From Desulfobulbus sp. (lineage in GTDB: Bacteria > Desulfobacterota > Desulfobulbia > Desulfobulbales > Desulfobulbaceae), in assembly GCA_017998195.1 (NCBI GenBank), contig JAGODN010000084.1:1-8932 (forward strand): a DNA stretch of 8,932 nucleotides, given 5' to 3'. This document shows, piece by piece, positions 1 to 6,093 of this stretch (within the stretch, counting starts at the first letter, position 1; each line of letters opens with the position of its first letter). The notes under the pieces are model-generated. The model was not told the origin of the DNA. It ran no database searches and saw only the letters and a program-made list of their open reading frames with translations. The translations under genes were made by a program, and so were the position numbers.

Positions 1-1885
1 CTTCCCGTCGCTCCTGCTCGCCACCACCCTGTTCCGGCTGTCGCTCAACGTGGACTCCACCCGGCTCATCCTGCTGCACGGCAACGAGGGCATGGACGCG
101 GCCGGCTCGGTCATCCAGGCCTTCGGCCAGTTCGTGGTCGGCGGCTCGTACGTGGTCGGCATGGTCATCTTCGTCATCCTGGTGATCATCAACTTCATCG
201 TCATCACCAAGGGCGCCGGCCGCATCGCCGAGGTGGCGGCCCGCTTCACCCTGGACGCCATGCCGGGCAAGCAGATGGCCATCGACGCGGACCTCAACGC
301 CGGCCTCATCGACGAGCAGACCGCCCGCCGCCGCCGCGAGGAGATCTCCGGCGAGGCCAGTTTTCACGGGGCCATGGACGGCGCCTCCAAGTTCGTGCGC
401 GGCGACGCCATCGCCGGCATCATCATCACCATGATCAACATCGGCGCCGGCTTTGTCATCGGCGTGCTCCAGAAGGGCATGGCCATGGCCGACGCGGCCA
501 AGGTCTACACCATCCTCACCGTGGGCGACGGCCTGGTCGGCCAGGTGCCGGCGCTGATCATCAGCACCGCCGCGGGCATGCTCGTCACCCGCACCTCGGG
601 CCGGGACGACTTCGGCACGGAACTGAAGGCGCAGTTCAGCCGCTACGCCAAGGCCCTGTGGGTGGTGGCCGGCATCCTGCTCGGTTTCGCCCTCATTCCG
701 GGCATGCCGTTCGTGCCCTTTGTCTGCCTGAGCGCGGCGCTCGGCTTCGCCGCCTTTCGCCTCGACCGGGCCGAGCGGGAGCGGCAGGCCGGGGAGGAGG
801 TGGTCGAGCGGCCGCAGCCGGTGGTCCGGCCCGACCAGGATTACGAGAAAATGCTCACCGTGGAGCTGGTCGAACTCGAGGTGGGCTACGGCCTGATCCC
901 GTTCGTGGACGCGGCCCAGGACGGCGAGCTGCTCAGCCGCATCCAGTCCATGCGCAAGCAGTTCGCCCTCACCAGCGGCTTCATCGTGCCGCCGGTGCAC
1001 ATCAAGGACAACCTGCAGCTCAATCCCAACCAGTACACCATCAGCCTCAAGGGCGCGGTGGTGGCCACGGCCGAGATGATGCCCGGCTCGTACATGGCCA
1101 TGGACCCGGGTCTGGTCACCGAGACCATCCGCGGCGTGCCCACCCGCGAGCCGGCCTTCGACCTGCCGGCCCTGTGGATCACCGAGGACAAGCGCGAGCG
1201 CGCCCAGATCGCCGGTTACACGGTGGTGGACTGCGTCACCGTGATGACCACCCACATCAGCGAAATCCTCAAGCGCCACGCCCACGAGCTGCTCGGCCGC
1301 CAGGAGACCCAGAACCTGATCGACAACCTGGCCCGGACCTACCCCAAGCTGGTGGAGGAACTGGTGCCGCACGTGCTCGGCCTGGGCACGATCATGCGGG
1401 TGCTGCAGAACCTGCTGCGCGAAGGGGTGTCCATCCGCGACCTGCGCTCCATCCTCGAGACCATGGCCGACTACGCCACCATGACCCAGGATGCGGACGT
1501 GCTCACCGAGTACGTGCGCCACGGGCTGTCGCGCACCATCAGCGCGGCCCACACCGGCGCGGACGGCACCCTGTCCGTGCTCACCCTCGACCGGCGGGTC
1601 GAGGAAACCGTCCAGACCGCCATCCAGCACCGCGAGCGCGGCAGCTACCTGGCGCTCGACCCGCGCAGCGCCCAGAAGATCCTCGACAGCCTGGGCGCGG
1701 CGCTGGCCTCGGCCGGCGGCGGCCAGCCGGTGCTGCTGGTGCCGCCGCAGCTGCGGCCGCACCTCCGCCGCCTGGTGGAACGCTCCTTCCCGGCCCTGGC
1801 GGTGCTCTCGCACAATGAAATCAATTCGCAGATACGCATCCAATCAGTGGGAACGGTGACCATCGATGCACGTCAGGGTGTTTGA
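1..1885 (+). CDS. flhA: Flagellar export gate protein FlhA, 5' end missing
   Basis: FlhA is the largest inner-membrane subunit of the flagellar type III export apparatus. Its cytoplasmic domain forms a nonameric ring that docks chaperone-substrate complexes. The reading frame is open from base 2 and continues leftward out of the window, so the GTG at 50 is not the start; about 627 codons are visible of a usual 690-700, leaving roughly 70 N-terminal residues outside. The fragment opens with the conserved LLATTLFRLSLNV segment. The stretch at 221-292 (RIAEVAARF...PGKQMAIDAD) fits the FHIPEP family signature, including the conserved acidic residues. Further membrane helices follow up to about base 770, with the conserved TVGDGLVGQVPALIISTAAG (about 520-580) between them. 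A charged linker then leads to the C-terminal cytoplasmic domain, with EGVSIRDLRSILETMADYA near 1423-1479. Asp (53-55) replaces the usual Ala of LNVASTR. The last 20 nt overlap flhF. Assignment is secure. Confidence 0.97.
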   Translation, partial: FPSLLLATTLFRLSLNVDSTRLILLHGNEGMDAAGSVIQAFGQFVVGGSYVVGMVIFVILVIINFIVITKGAGRIAEVAARFTLDAMPGKQMAIDADLNAGLIDEQTARRRREEISGEASFHGAMDGASKFVRGDAIAGIIITMINIGAGFVIGVLQKGMAMADAAKVYTILTVGDGLVGQVPALIISTAAGMLVTRTSGRDDFGTELKAQFSRYAKALWVVAGILLGFALIPGMPFVPFVCLSAALGFAAFRLDRAERERQAGEEVVERPQPVVRPDQDYEKMLTVELVELEVGYGLIPFVDAAQDGELLSRIQSMRKQFALTSGFIVPPVHIKDNLQLNPNQYTISLKGAVVATAEMMPGSYMAMDPGLVTETIRGVPTREPAFDLPALWITEDKRERAQIAGYTVVDCVTVMTTHISEILKRHAHELLGRQETQNLIDNLARTYPKLVEELVPHVLGLGTIMRVLQNLLREGVSIRDLRSILETMADYATMTQDADVLTEYVRHGLSRTISAAHTGADGTLSVLTLDRRVEETVQTAIQHRERGSYLALDPRSAQKILDSLGAALASAGGGQPVLLVPPQLRPHLRRLVERSFPALAVLSHNEINSQIRIQSVGTVTIDARQGV

Positions 1886-3149
1886 AGCCAAAGACATGAC
1901 CACCGGCCTGAAAATGGTCAAGGAGGCCCTCGGGCCGGAGGCCCTGATCCTGTCCACGCGCACGGTGCGCACCGGCCGGCTGGGCGTGCTCGGCAAGCCC
2001 ATGCTCGAGATCACCGCGGCCATCGACACCCGCTGGCCGGAAGCGGGCGATCGGCTCGCCGGGGACCGGCGCACGCGGCCCGCAGCCGTGGAGGGCGACG
2101 AGGAGCGCGAACCGCGGCAGGACGCCCGCTGGCCGCGACCGCCGGTGCAGGAGCCGGTCGCCCGGCCGCCCCGGCAGCAGCAGGCGCACGAAGCCGCGCG
2201 TGAAGCCGATCCGCCGCCCGCCGGCCGCGACCTGCACGGCGAGCTGGCCGAACTGCGCGCCATGGTGCGCGGCCTGAGCAGCCGCCTGCCCGCCGCCGAC
2301 CCGGCCACGCTGCTGCACCGGCCCTACGTGGAGCCCGAGTTCACCGCCGCGCCCACGGACCCGGCGGTCAGCTACCTGGTGGGCTTCGGCCTCAGCCGGG
2401 AGACCGCCCAGGTGGTGGCCCGCTTCACCCGCGACACCATCGCCCGCGCCGGCAGCCTGTCCGGCGCCGATCTGAACGGGATCTTCCAGGCGGCCATCGC
2501 CCGGCTGTTCACCACCGCCGAGCTGTTGCCCGCGCCCGCGGGCCGCCAGCAGCGCATCAGCCTGATCGGCCCCACCGGCGTGGGCAAGACCACGACGCTG
2601 GCCAAGATCGCGGCCCGCGCCCTGAGCCGGCACAACCTCCGCGTCGGCCTGGTCACCATCGACACCTACCGGGTGGCCGCGGTGGAGCAGCTCAAGGTCT
2701 ACGCCGAGATCATGCGGGTGCCGCTGGAGGTGGTGCTCACCCCGGAGGCCTTTCAGCGGGCGCTGGAGCGGTTCGCGGACCGCGACCTGGTGCTCGTCGA
2801 CACCGCCGGCCGCAGTCCCCGCAACCAGGCCGACCTGGACGAGCTGGCCGCCTTCCTCCGTCCGGAACTGGGCCTGGAGAACCACCTGCTGCTGCCGGCC
2901 ACGGCCCGGGAACAGGAACTCGAGACCATCATCCGCCGCTTCGCCATCCTGCCGGCGCACCGCTTCGTGTTCAGCAAGATCGACGAGTGCGGCCAGCTGG
3001 GCGTGCTGCTCAACGTCCATTACAACCACGACACGCCGATCAGCTGCCTGACCAACGGCCAGCGGGTGCCGGAGGATCTGCTCACGCCGACCCCGGCGGA
3101 CATCGGCGGGCTCATCCTGGACGAACGAAGGGGGGGGCGCCATGGCTGA
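1866..3149 (+). CDS. flhF: Flagellar SRP-like GTPase FlhF
   Basis: FlhF is an SRP/FtsY-type GTPase that marks the site, commonly a pole, where a new flagellum is assembled. The 427-residue product opens with the typical FlhF B-domain (MHVRVFEA, then LGPEALILSTRTVR, residues 1-36). A Pro/Arg/Glu-rich linker follows (about 55-125), then the N-domain helices (about 165-230) and the G-domain. Visible GTPase motifs are GPTGVGKTT (235-243), DTYR (266-269), DTAGRS (312-317) and SKIDE (370-374, in place of the usual TKLDE, a conservative change). Near the C-terminus, GQRVPEDL is also typical. The ATG at 1866 is chosen because it gives the family N-terminus exactly; it lies inside the end of flhA, and no strong Shine-Dalgarno sequence is seen, so coupling to flhA translation is likely. 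The final codons run through a G8 tract and overlap flhG by 8 nt. Confidence 0.97.
   Translation: MHVRVFEAKDMTTGLKMVKEALGPEALILSTRTVRTGRLGVLGKPMLEITAAIDTRWPEAGDRLAGDRRTRPAAVEGDEEREPRQDARWPRPPVQEPVARPPRQQQAHEAAREADPPPAGRDLHGELAELRAMVRGLSSRLPAADPATLLHRPYVEPEFTAAPTDPAVSYLVGFGLSRETAQVVARFTRDTIARAGSLSGADLNGIFQAAIARLFTTAELLPAPAGRQQRISLIGPTGVGKTTTLAKIAARALSRHNLRVGLVTIDTYRVAAVEQLKVYAEIMRVPLEVVLTPEAFQRALERFADRDLVLVDTAGRSPRNQADLDELAAFLRPELGLENHLLLPATAREQELETIIRRFAILPAHRFVFSKIDECGQLGVLLNVHYNHDTPISCLTNGQRVPEDLLTPTPADIGGLILDERRGGRHG
3130..3137 (+). repeat. Homopolymer run of eight G at the flhF/flhG junction
   Basis: An uninterrupted G8 tract ends 4 nt before the flhG ATG. It encodes part of the Arg-Arg-Gly-Gly near the C-terminus of FlhF and also occupies the Shine-Dalgarno position for flhG, where it could serve as a purine-rich ribosome binding site. 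FlhF is read with codon starts at multiples of three, and flhG lies one base later in phase. Losing one G would therefore put flhF in frame with the flhG ATG and remove the flhF stop at 3147-3149. Whether the tract varies in length cannot be seen from one sequence. Confidence 0.85.
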
Positions 3150-4026
3150 ACAGGCCACGCCGCAACGAGACCAGGCCACCACCCTGCGCTCCCTGAACCG
3201 CGCCGCCGACAGCGGCCGCGCCACCCGGGTGCTGTCCGTGACCAGCGGCAAGGGCGGGGTGGGCAAGACCGCGGTGGTCGCCAACCTGGCGGTGCTGCTC
3301 AGCCGCATGGGCCAGCGGGTGCTCATCCTCGACGCCGACCTCGGCCTGGCGAACATCGACGTGGTCTTCGGGCTGGCGCCCAACCACAACCTCAACCATT
3401 TCTTCAGCGGCGAGCAGACCCTGGAGGCGATCCTGGTGGAAGGGCCCGAGGGCATCCGCATCCTGCCGGCCGGGTCCGGGGTGCAGCGCTTCACCCGGCT
3501 CGACTCGGAGCAGAAAATGCAGCTGCTCGAGGCCCTGGACGGCATGCACAGCGAGTTCGACTTCGTCCTCATCGACACCGAGGCCGGCATCTCCGAGAAC
3601 GTCACCTACTTCAACACCGCCGCCCAGGAGATCCTGGTGGTCACCACCCCGGATCCCACCGCCATCACCGACGCCTACGCGCTCATGAAGCTGCTCTCCA
3701 ACCAGTTTCATGAGAAGCATTTCAACCTGGTCGTCAATTTCATCCGCAACGAGGAGGAGGCGCTGGACGTGTACCGCAAGCTGACCATGGTGGCCAACCG
3801 CTACCTGGACATCGCCATCGACTACATCGGCTCGATCCCCCGCGACAAGCTCATGGTGGAGGCCATCCGCCGCCAGCAGGTGCTGGTCCAGCTGTTCCCG
3901 GAGTGCAGGACCAGCCAGGCCTTCGAGGCCCTGGCCCGCACCGTCCTGCAGGAACCGCACGCGGCGGAGCCCAAGGGCTCGATCCAGTTCTTCTGGCGGC
4001 GGCTGCTCGAATTCGGCGCCCGGTGA
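3142..4026 (+). CDS. flhG: Flagellar number regulator FlhG (FleN/YlxH), MinD-like ATPase
   Basis: FlhG is a ParA/MinD-family ATPase that limits flagellar number, partners FlhF, and dimerises on the membrane when ATP-bound. Its 294 residues are normal for the family. The N-terminus carries DQATTLR (10-16), matching the DQAxxLR motif known in FlhG proteins to stimulate the FlhF GTPase. The deviant Walker A, KGGVGKT, is at 37-43, with both signature lysines (K37 and K42). Other motifs are DADLGLANID (64-73) and the Walker B/switch DTEAG (145-149). The middle position of that last motif varies in the family, with Gly or Ala common. The C-terminus (IQFFWRRLLEFG) is hydrophobic and basic, as expected for the amphipathic membrane-targeting helix. 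The start at 3142 keeps the DQAxxLR motif and overlaps flhF by 8 nt. Overlap and adjacency fit co-production of the two partners. Confidence 0.96.
   Translation: MAEQATPQRDQATTLRSLNRAADSGRATRVLSVTSGKGGVGKTAVVANLAVLLSRMGQRVLILDADLGLANIDVVFGLAPNHNLNHFFSGEQTLEAILVEGPEGIRILPAGSGVQRFTRLDSEQKMQLLEALDGMHSEFDFVLIDTEAGISENVTYFNTAAQEILVVTTPDPTAITDAYALMKLLSNQFHEKHFNLVVNFIRNEEEALDVYRKLTMVANRYLDIAIDYIGSIPRDKLMVEAIRRQQVLVQLFPECRTSQAFEALARTVLQEPHAAEPKGSIQFFWRRLLEFGAR
4022..4026 (+). promoter_or_regulatory. Possible ribosome binding site GGTGA for fliA, overlapping the flhG stop
   Basis: GGTGA overlaps the flhG stop codon (TGA, 4024-4026) and lies 5 nt before the ATG at 4032. This supports that ATG as the fliA start. 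The same bases also contain GTG (4023-4025) in the fliA frame, overlapping the flhG stop as GTGA, a classic coupled start-stop arrangement. Either start is plausible and they differ by only three residues. Confidence 0.45.
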
Positions 4027-4031
4027 TTCCC

Positions 4032-4766
4032 ATGCTGCCCCCCATTCCGCCCCTTGACGACCGTTCCCAGCTCATCCGCGACCACATGCCCCTGGTGGAG
4101 CTGGTGGTCCAGCGCATGGTGCCCCAGGTGCCGAGTTTCATGACCCGCGAGGACATGACCAGCGCCGCCATGGTCGGCCTGATCGATGCGGCGAACAAGT
4201 ACGACCCGGGCAAAGGGGCGAAATTCAAGACCTTTGCCGAGTACCGGGTGCGCGGTGCCATCCTCGACGAGATGCGCAAGCTCGACTGGTTCTCCCGTTC
4301 CATGCGCGACAAGCAGACCCAGCTCGCCCAGACCATGCTCCGGCTGGAGCGCCAGCTGGGCCGCTCGCCCGAGGAGACCGAGATGGCCGCGGCCCTGAAC
4401 ATGAGCCTGGACGAGTACCACACCCTGCTCGGCGAGGTCAGTCACCTGGGCTGCGTCAGCCTGCACGAGACCCTGGACCACACCGAGGAGGGCCGCAGCT
4501 TCCTCGACAGCCTGGAGGACTTCGCCGGCCCGGACATGGGCGAGATGATCGAGCGCCAGGAGCTGGCCCGCATCCTCGCCGACATCCTCGAGGAACTGGG
4601 TGAGAAGGAACGGCTGGTGGTCGCCCTCTACTACTACGAGGAACTCACCCAGAAGGAGATCGCCGAGGTGCTCGGCGTGTCCGAAGGCCGGGTGTCGCAG
4701 CTGCACAGCCAGGCCCTGGTCAAGCTGCGGGTGAAGCTGATCAACTCGGACCTCTACCAACCCTGA
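4032..4766 (+). CDS. fliA: Flagellar sigma factor FliA (sigma-28)
   Basis: FliA is the RNA polymerase sigma factor for late flagellar and chemotaxis promoters (consensus TAAAGTTT-N11-GCCGATAA in E. coli), normally held inactive by FlgM until the hook-basal body is complete. From the ATG at 4032 the product is 244 residues, close to the usual 240-250. Region 2 spans about 15-90, with DMTSAAMVGLIDA (41-53), FKTFAEYRVRGAILDE (65-80) and LDWFSRSMR (84-92). Region 3 spans about 96-140 (LGRSPEETEMAAAL). Region 4 spans about 185-238, with EKERLVVALYYYEELTQKEI (191-210) and SEGRVSQLHSQA (217-228) forming the -35-binding helix-turn-helix. These are features of the FliA/WhiG/SigD group rather than of RpoD or RpoS. 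An in-frame GTG at 4023 is an alternative start. No flgM is visible in the window. Confidence 0.96.
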   Translation: MLPPIPPLDDRSQLIRDHMPLVELVVQRMVPQVPSFMTREDMTSAAMVGLIDAANKYDPGKGAKFKTFAEYRVRGAILDEMRKLDWFSRSMRDKQTQLAQTMLRLERQLGRSPEETEMAAALNMSLDEYHTLLGEVSHLGCVSLHETLDHTEEGRSFLDSLEDFAGPDMGEMIERQELARILADILEELGEKERLVVALYYYEELTQKEIAEVLGVSEGRVSQLHSQALVKLRVKLINSDLYQP

Positions 4767-4786
4767 ACCCGCCGCCCTGCCCGCCC

Positions 4787-5197
4787 ATGCTCCCTGCCCC
4801 GGCCTTCGTCGTTGGCGCCCTCGTCCTTCTCCTGCCCGTCCTGGTGCTGACCTGGTGTGCCGCCCTGCGCCGGCGCGAGCGCGACCGGCTGGCGGTGGAG
4901 CGCATCCTCCGGCTGCAGCGCCGCATCGACGCCGCCCTCAACGACGGCTTCGAGGGCGACAGCCGCCGGGACTTCGCCGCGCTCCTGCGCACCGCCAGCC
5001 TGACCACCGACCTGCAGGCCCGGCGGTTGCGCCTGCAGGCCGGGATCGACCGCCAACCGCCGGAAAAGTACCGCATCCTCGGCCAGCTGGCCGACCGGGG
5101 CCTGGACGCCACCGAGATCGCCCGCACCCTGGCCATCTCCCCGGTGGAGGCGGCCCAGCTGCTCAGCCTGATGCGGGTCGTGGACCGCGGCCGCTGA
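4787..5197 (+). CDS. Unrecognised small membrane-anchored protein downstream of fliA (SwrB-like position)
   Basis: This 136-residue protein is not confidently assigned to a family. Residues about 4-27 are one hydrophobic helix (FVVGALVLLLPVLVLTWCAA), followed at once by a basic stretch (RRRERDR), which predicts an N-out, C-in single-pass anchor. Residues 35-95 are charged and likely helical. Residues 105-130 (GLDATEIARTLAISPVEAAQ and onward) look like a short helix-turn-helix of the kind found at the C-terminus of DUF6115-type proteins. It starts 20 nt after fliA, with no clear Shine-Dalgarno sequence, and ends before the 112-nt gap ahead of flgF. In Bacillus subtilis, swrB, encoding a small single-pass membrane protein that promotes flagellar export, also directly follows sigD, so a comparable role is a reasonable inference. 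Base composition matches the neighbours, and no competing frame has a recognisable product. Coding status is likely; function is unproven. Confidence 0.8.
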   Translation: MLPAPAFVVGALVLLLPVLVLTWCAALRRRERDRLAVERILRLQRRIDAALNDGFEGDSRRDFAALLRTASLTTDLQARRLRLQAGIDRQPPEKYRILGQLADRGLDATEIARTLAISPVEAAQLLSLMRVVDRGR

Positions 5198-5241
5198 CCC
5201 TCCCGCCCTGGCGGACAGCGCTCGGCCGGCCATTCTCCCCT

Positions 5242-5268
5242 TAAGAAAGACCTCCCCCCGACCGACAA
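5242..5268 (+). promoter_or_regulatory. Candidate FliA (sigma-28) promoter upstream of flgF
   Basis: TAAGAAAG (5242-5249) and ACCGACAA (5261-5268) are separated by exactly 11 nt. The known sigma-28 pattern is TAAAGTTT-N11-GCCGATAA. The -10 element matches at 6 of 8 positions; the -35 element keeps the leading TAA but little else. The spacing is exact, the site sits in the only intergenic gap over 100 nt, and a start near 5275 would leave about 35 nt of leader containing the flgF ribosome binding site. The -10 octamer alone is not specific: a similar word occurs inside flgH. The call rests on the pairing, spacing and location. Confidence 0.5.
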
Positions 5269-5301
5269 GAAGAGCACGATCAAGCCGCACCCCCACTCGA
5301 C

Positions 5302-5305
5302 GGAG
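5302..5305 (+). promoter_or_regulatory. Ribosome binding site for flgF (GGAG)
   Basis: GGAG, extended to GGAGA, lies 4 nt before the ATG at 5310 in otherwise C-rich leader sequence. It fixes the flgF start and suggests independent initiation after the gap, unlike the coupled genes upstream. Confidence 0.7.
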
Positions 5306-5309
5306 AACC

Positions 5310-6047
5310 ATGGGCTCGGGAAAATACAGCGCACTCAGCGGGGCCGTGGCCAGGGAACAGGCCATGGCCAACATCGCCGCCAACCTGGCCAACGTCACCA
5401 CCACCGGCTTCAAGCGGGACCGGACCAGCTTCGCCGCCGTGCTCAAGGACGCGCGCCAGATCGAGGCGGGCCGCGGCATCAACCACACCCGCATCCAGCG
5501 GATCGCCGCCGACTTCAGCCAGGGCGCCCTGCAGGAGACCGGCCGGCCGCTCGACCTGGCCATCGAGGGCGAGGGCTTCTTCAAGGTCCGCCGCGGCGGC
5601 GAGGTCTTCTACACCCGCGCCGGCCATCTGCAGATCGACGAAAACGGCCTGGTCAGGACCGCGGACGGGCTCAACCTGGTCGATGCGACCAACCAGCCGC
5701 TGCAGCTCGACACCACCACCGCCCGGGACATCGTCATCGCCGAGAGCGGCGAGATCAGCGTGGACGGCGAGGTCACGGACAGCCGCATCCAGGTGGTGGC
5801 CTTCACCGACCCGAAGCTGCTGGTCAAGGCCGGCAACACCCTGTACCGGGCCGGCGAGGGCGCGGCGGAGCGGCCGGCGGACACCACCCGGGTGCTCCAG
5901 GGCAGCCTGGAGACCGCCAATGTCAACATGATGGAGGAGATGACCGCCATGGTCCGCACCCAGCGGGCCTTCGAGGTCCATCACAAGGCCATCGAAAGCT
6001 ATTCCAAGCTGGGCGAAAAGCTGGACGAACTCGGCACGCTCGGCTGA
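5310..6047 (+). CDS. flgF: Flagellar proximal rod protein FlgF
   Basis: FlgF is a structural subunit of the proximal rod. It is exported through the flagellar type III system, so no Sec signal peptide is expected or seen. The 245-residue product has the N-terminal rod motif NIAANLANVTTTGFK (21-35), the central FlgE/F/G-type beta domain with LDLAIEGEGFFKVRRGG and YTRAGHLQID (about 86-110), and the C-terminal rod domain from 201 (ETANVNMMEEMTAMVRTQRAFE, interrupted here only to mark that E222 ends the motif). It is distinguished from FlgG by its shorter length, by the SGKYSALSGAVAREQ start and by its order directly before flgG. The start has a good ribosome binding site. It is the first gene after the candidate sigma-28 promoter and leads the rod and ring block. 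Confidence 0.94.
   Translation: MGSGKYSALSGAVAREQAMANIAANLANVTTTGFKRDRTSFAAVLKDARQIEAGRGINHTRIQRIAADFSQGALQETGRPLDLAIEGEGFFKVRRGGEVFYTRAGHLQIDENGLVRTADGLNLVDATNQPLQLDTTTARDIVIAESGEISVDGEVTDSRIQVVAFTDPKLLVKAGNTLYRAGEGAAERPADTTRVLQGSLETANVNMMEEMTAMVRTQRAFEVHHKAIESYSKLGEKLDELGTLG
5382..5414 (+). repeat. Near-identical 33-nt direct repeat, copy 1 (in flgF)
   Basis: This stretch encodes NLANVTTTGFK in FlgF and matches 6163-6195 in flgG at 32 of 33 bases, in the same orientation and in the same phase relative to the codons. It reflects the shared N-terminal rod motif of the two paralogues, but the nucleotide identity is higher than the protein match requires. The two copies are 781 bp apart, not a multiple of three. 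Confidence 0.9.
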
Positions 6048-6080
6048 TCACCCGTCGGCCCCCGGCCGCCGCACCCTCAC

Positions 6081-6084
6081 GAGG
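6081..6084 (+). promoter_or_regulatory. Ribosome binding site for flgG (GAGG)
   Basis: GAGG lies 9 nt before the ATG at 6094, within the 46-nt gap after flgF. The spacing is slightly long but usable. It supports the chosen flgG start, which also gives the family N-terminus exactly. Confidence 0.6.
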
Positions 6085-6093
6085 CACCTGCAC

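Noticed and set aside
50..52. GTG as the start of flhA
   Set aside because: The frame is open upstream to base 2 and the upstream residues match conserved FlhA sequence, so the gene is cut by the window edge.
658..1818. A 386-codon plus-strand frame within flhA
   Set aside because: The translation is Arg/Gly/Pro/Ala repeats in a shifted frame of flhA; the FlhA frame has clear family motifs over the same bases.
1821..3605. A 594-codon open frame on the minus strand across flhF and flhG
   Set aside because: It lies antisense to two securely identified genes, has low-complexity Arg/Gly/Ala/His-rich translation with no recognisable domain, and is the usual by-product of GC-rich coding DNA.
3903..4031. 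An upstream extension of fliA inside flhG
   Set aside because: The added residues overlap the flhG C-terminal coding region, look compositional, and are not part of the sigma-28 family N-terminus.
5209..5226. A sigma-54 promoter in the gap before flgF (TGGCGG...)
   Set aside because: The GG at 5210-5211 has no GC at the required 10-nt distance, so the -24/-12 pattern fails.
5198..5241. A rho-independent terminator after the small gene
   Set aside because: Short GC palindromes such as CGGCCG are present, but I see no convincing stem-loop followed by a T run.
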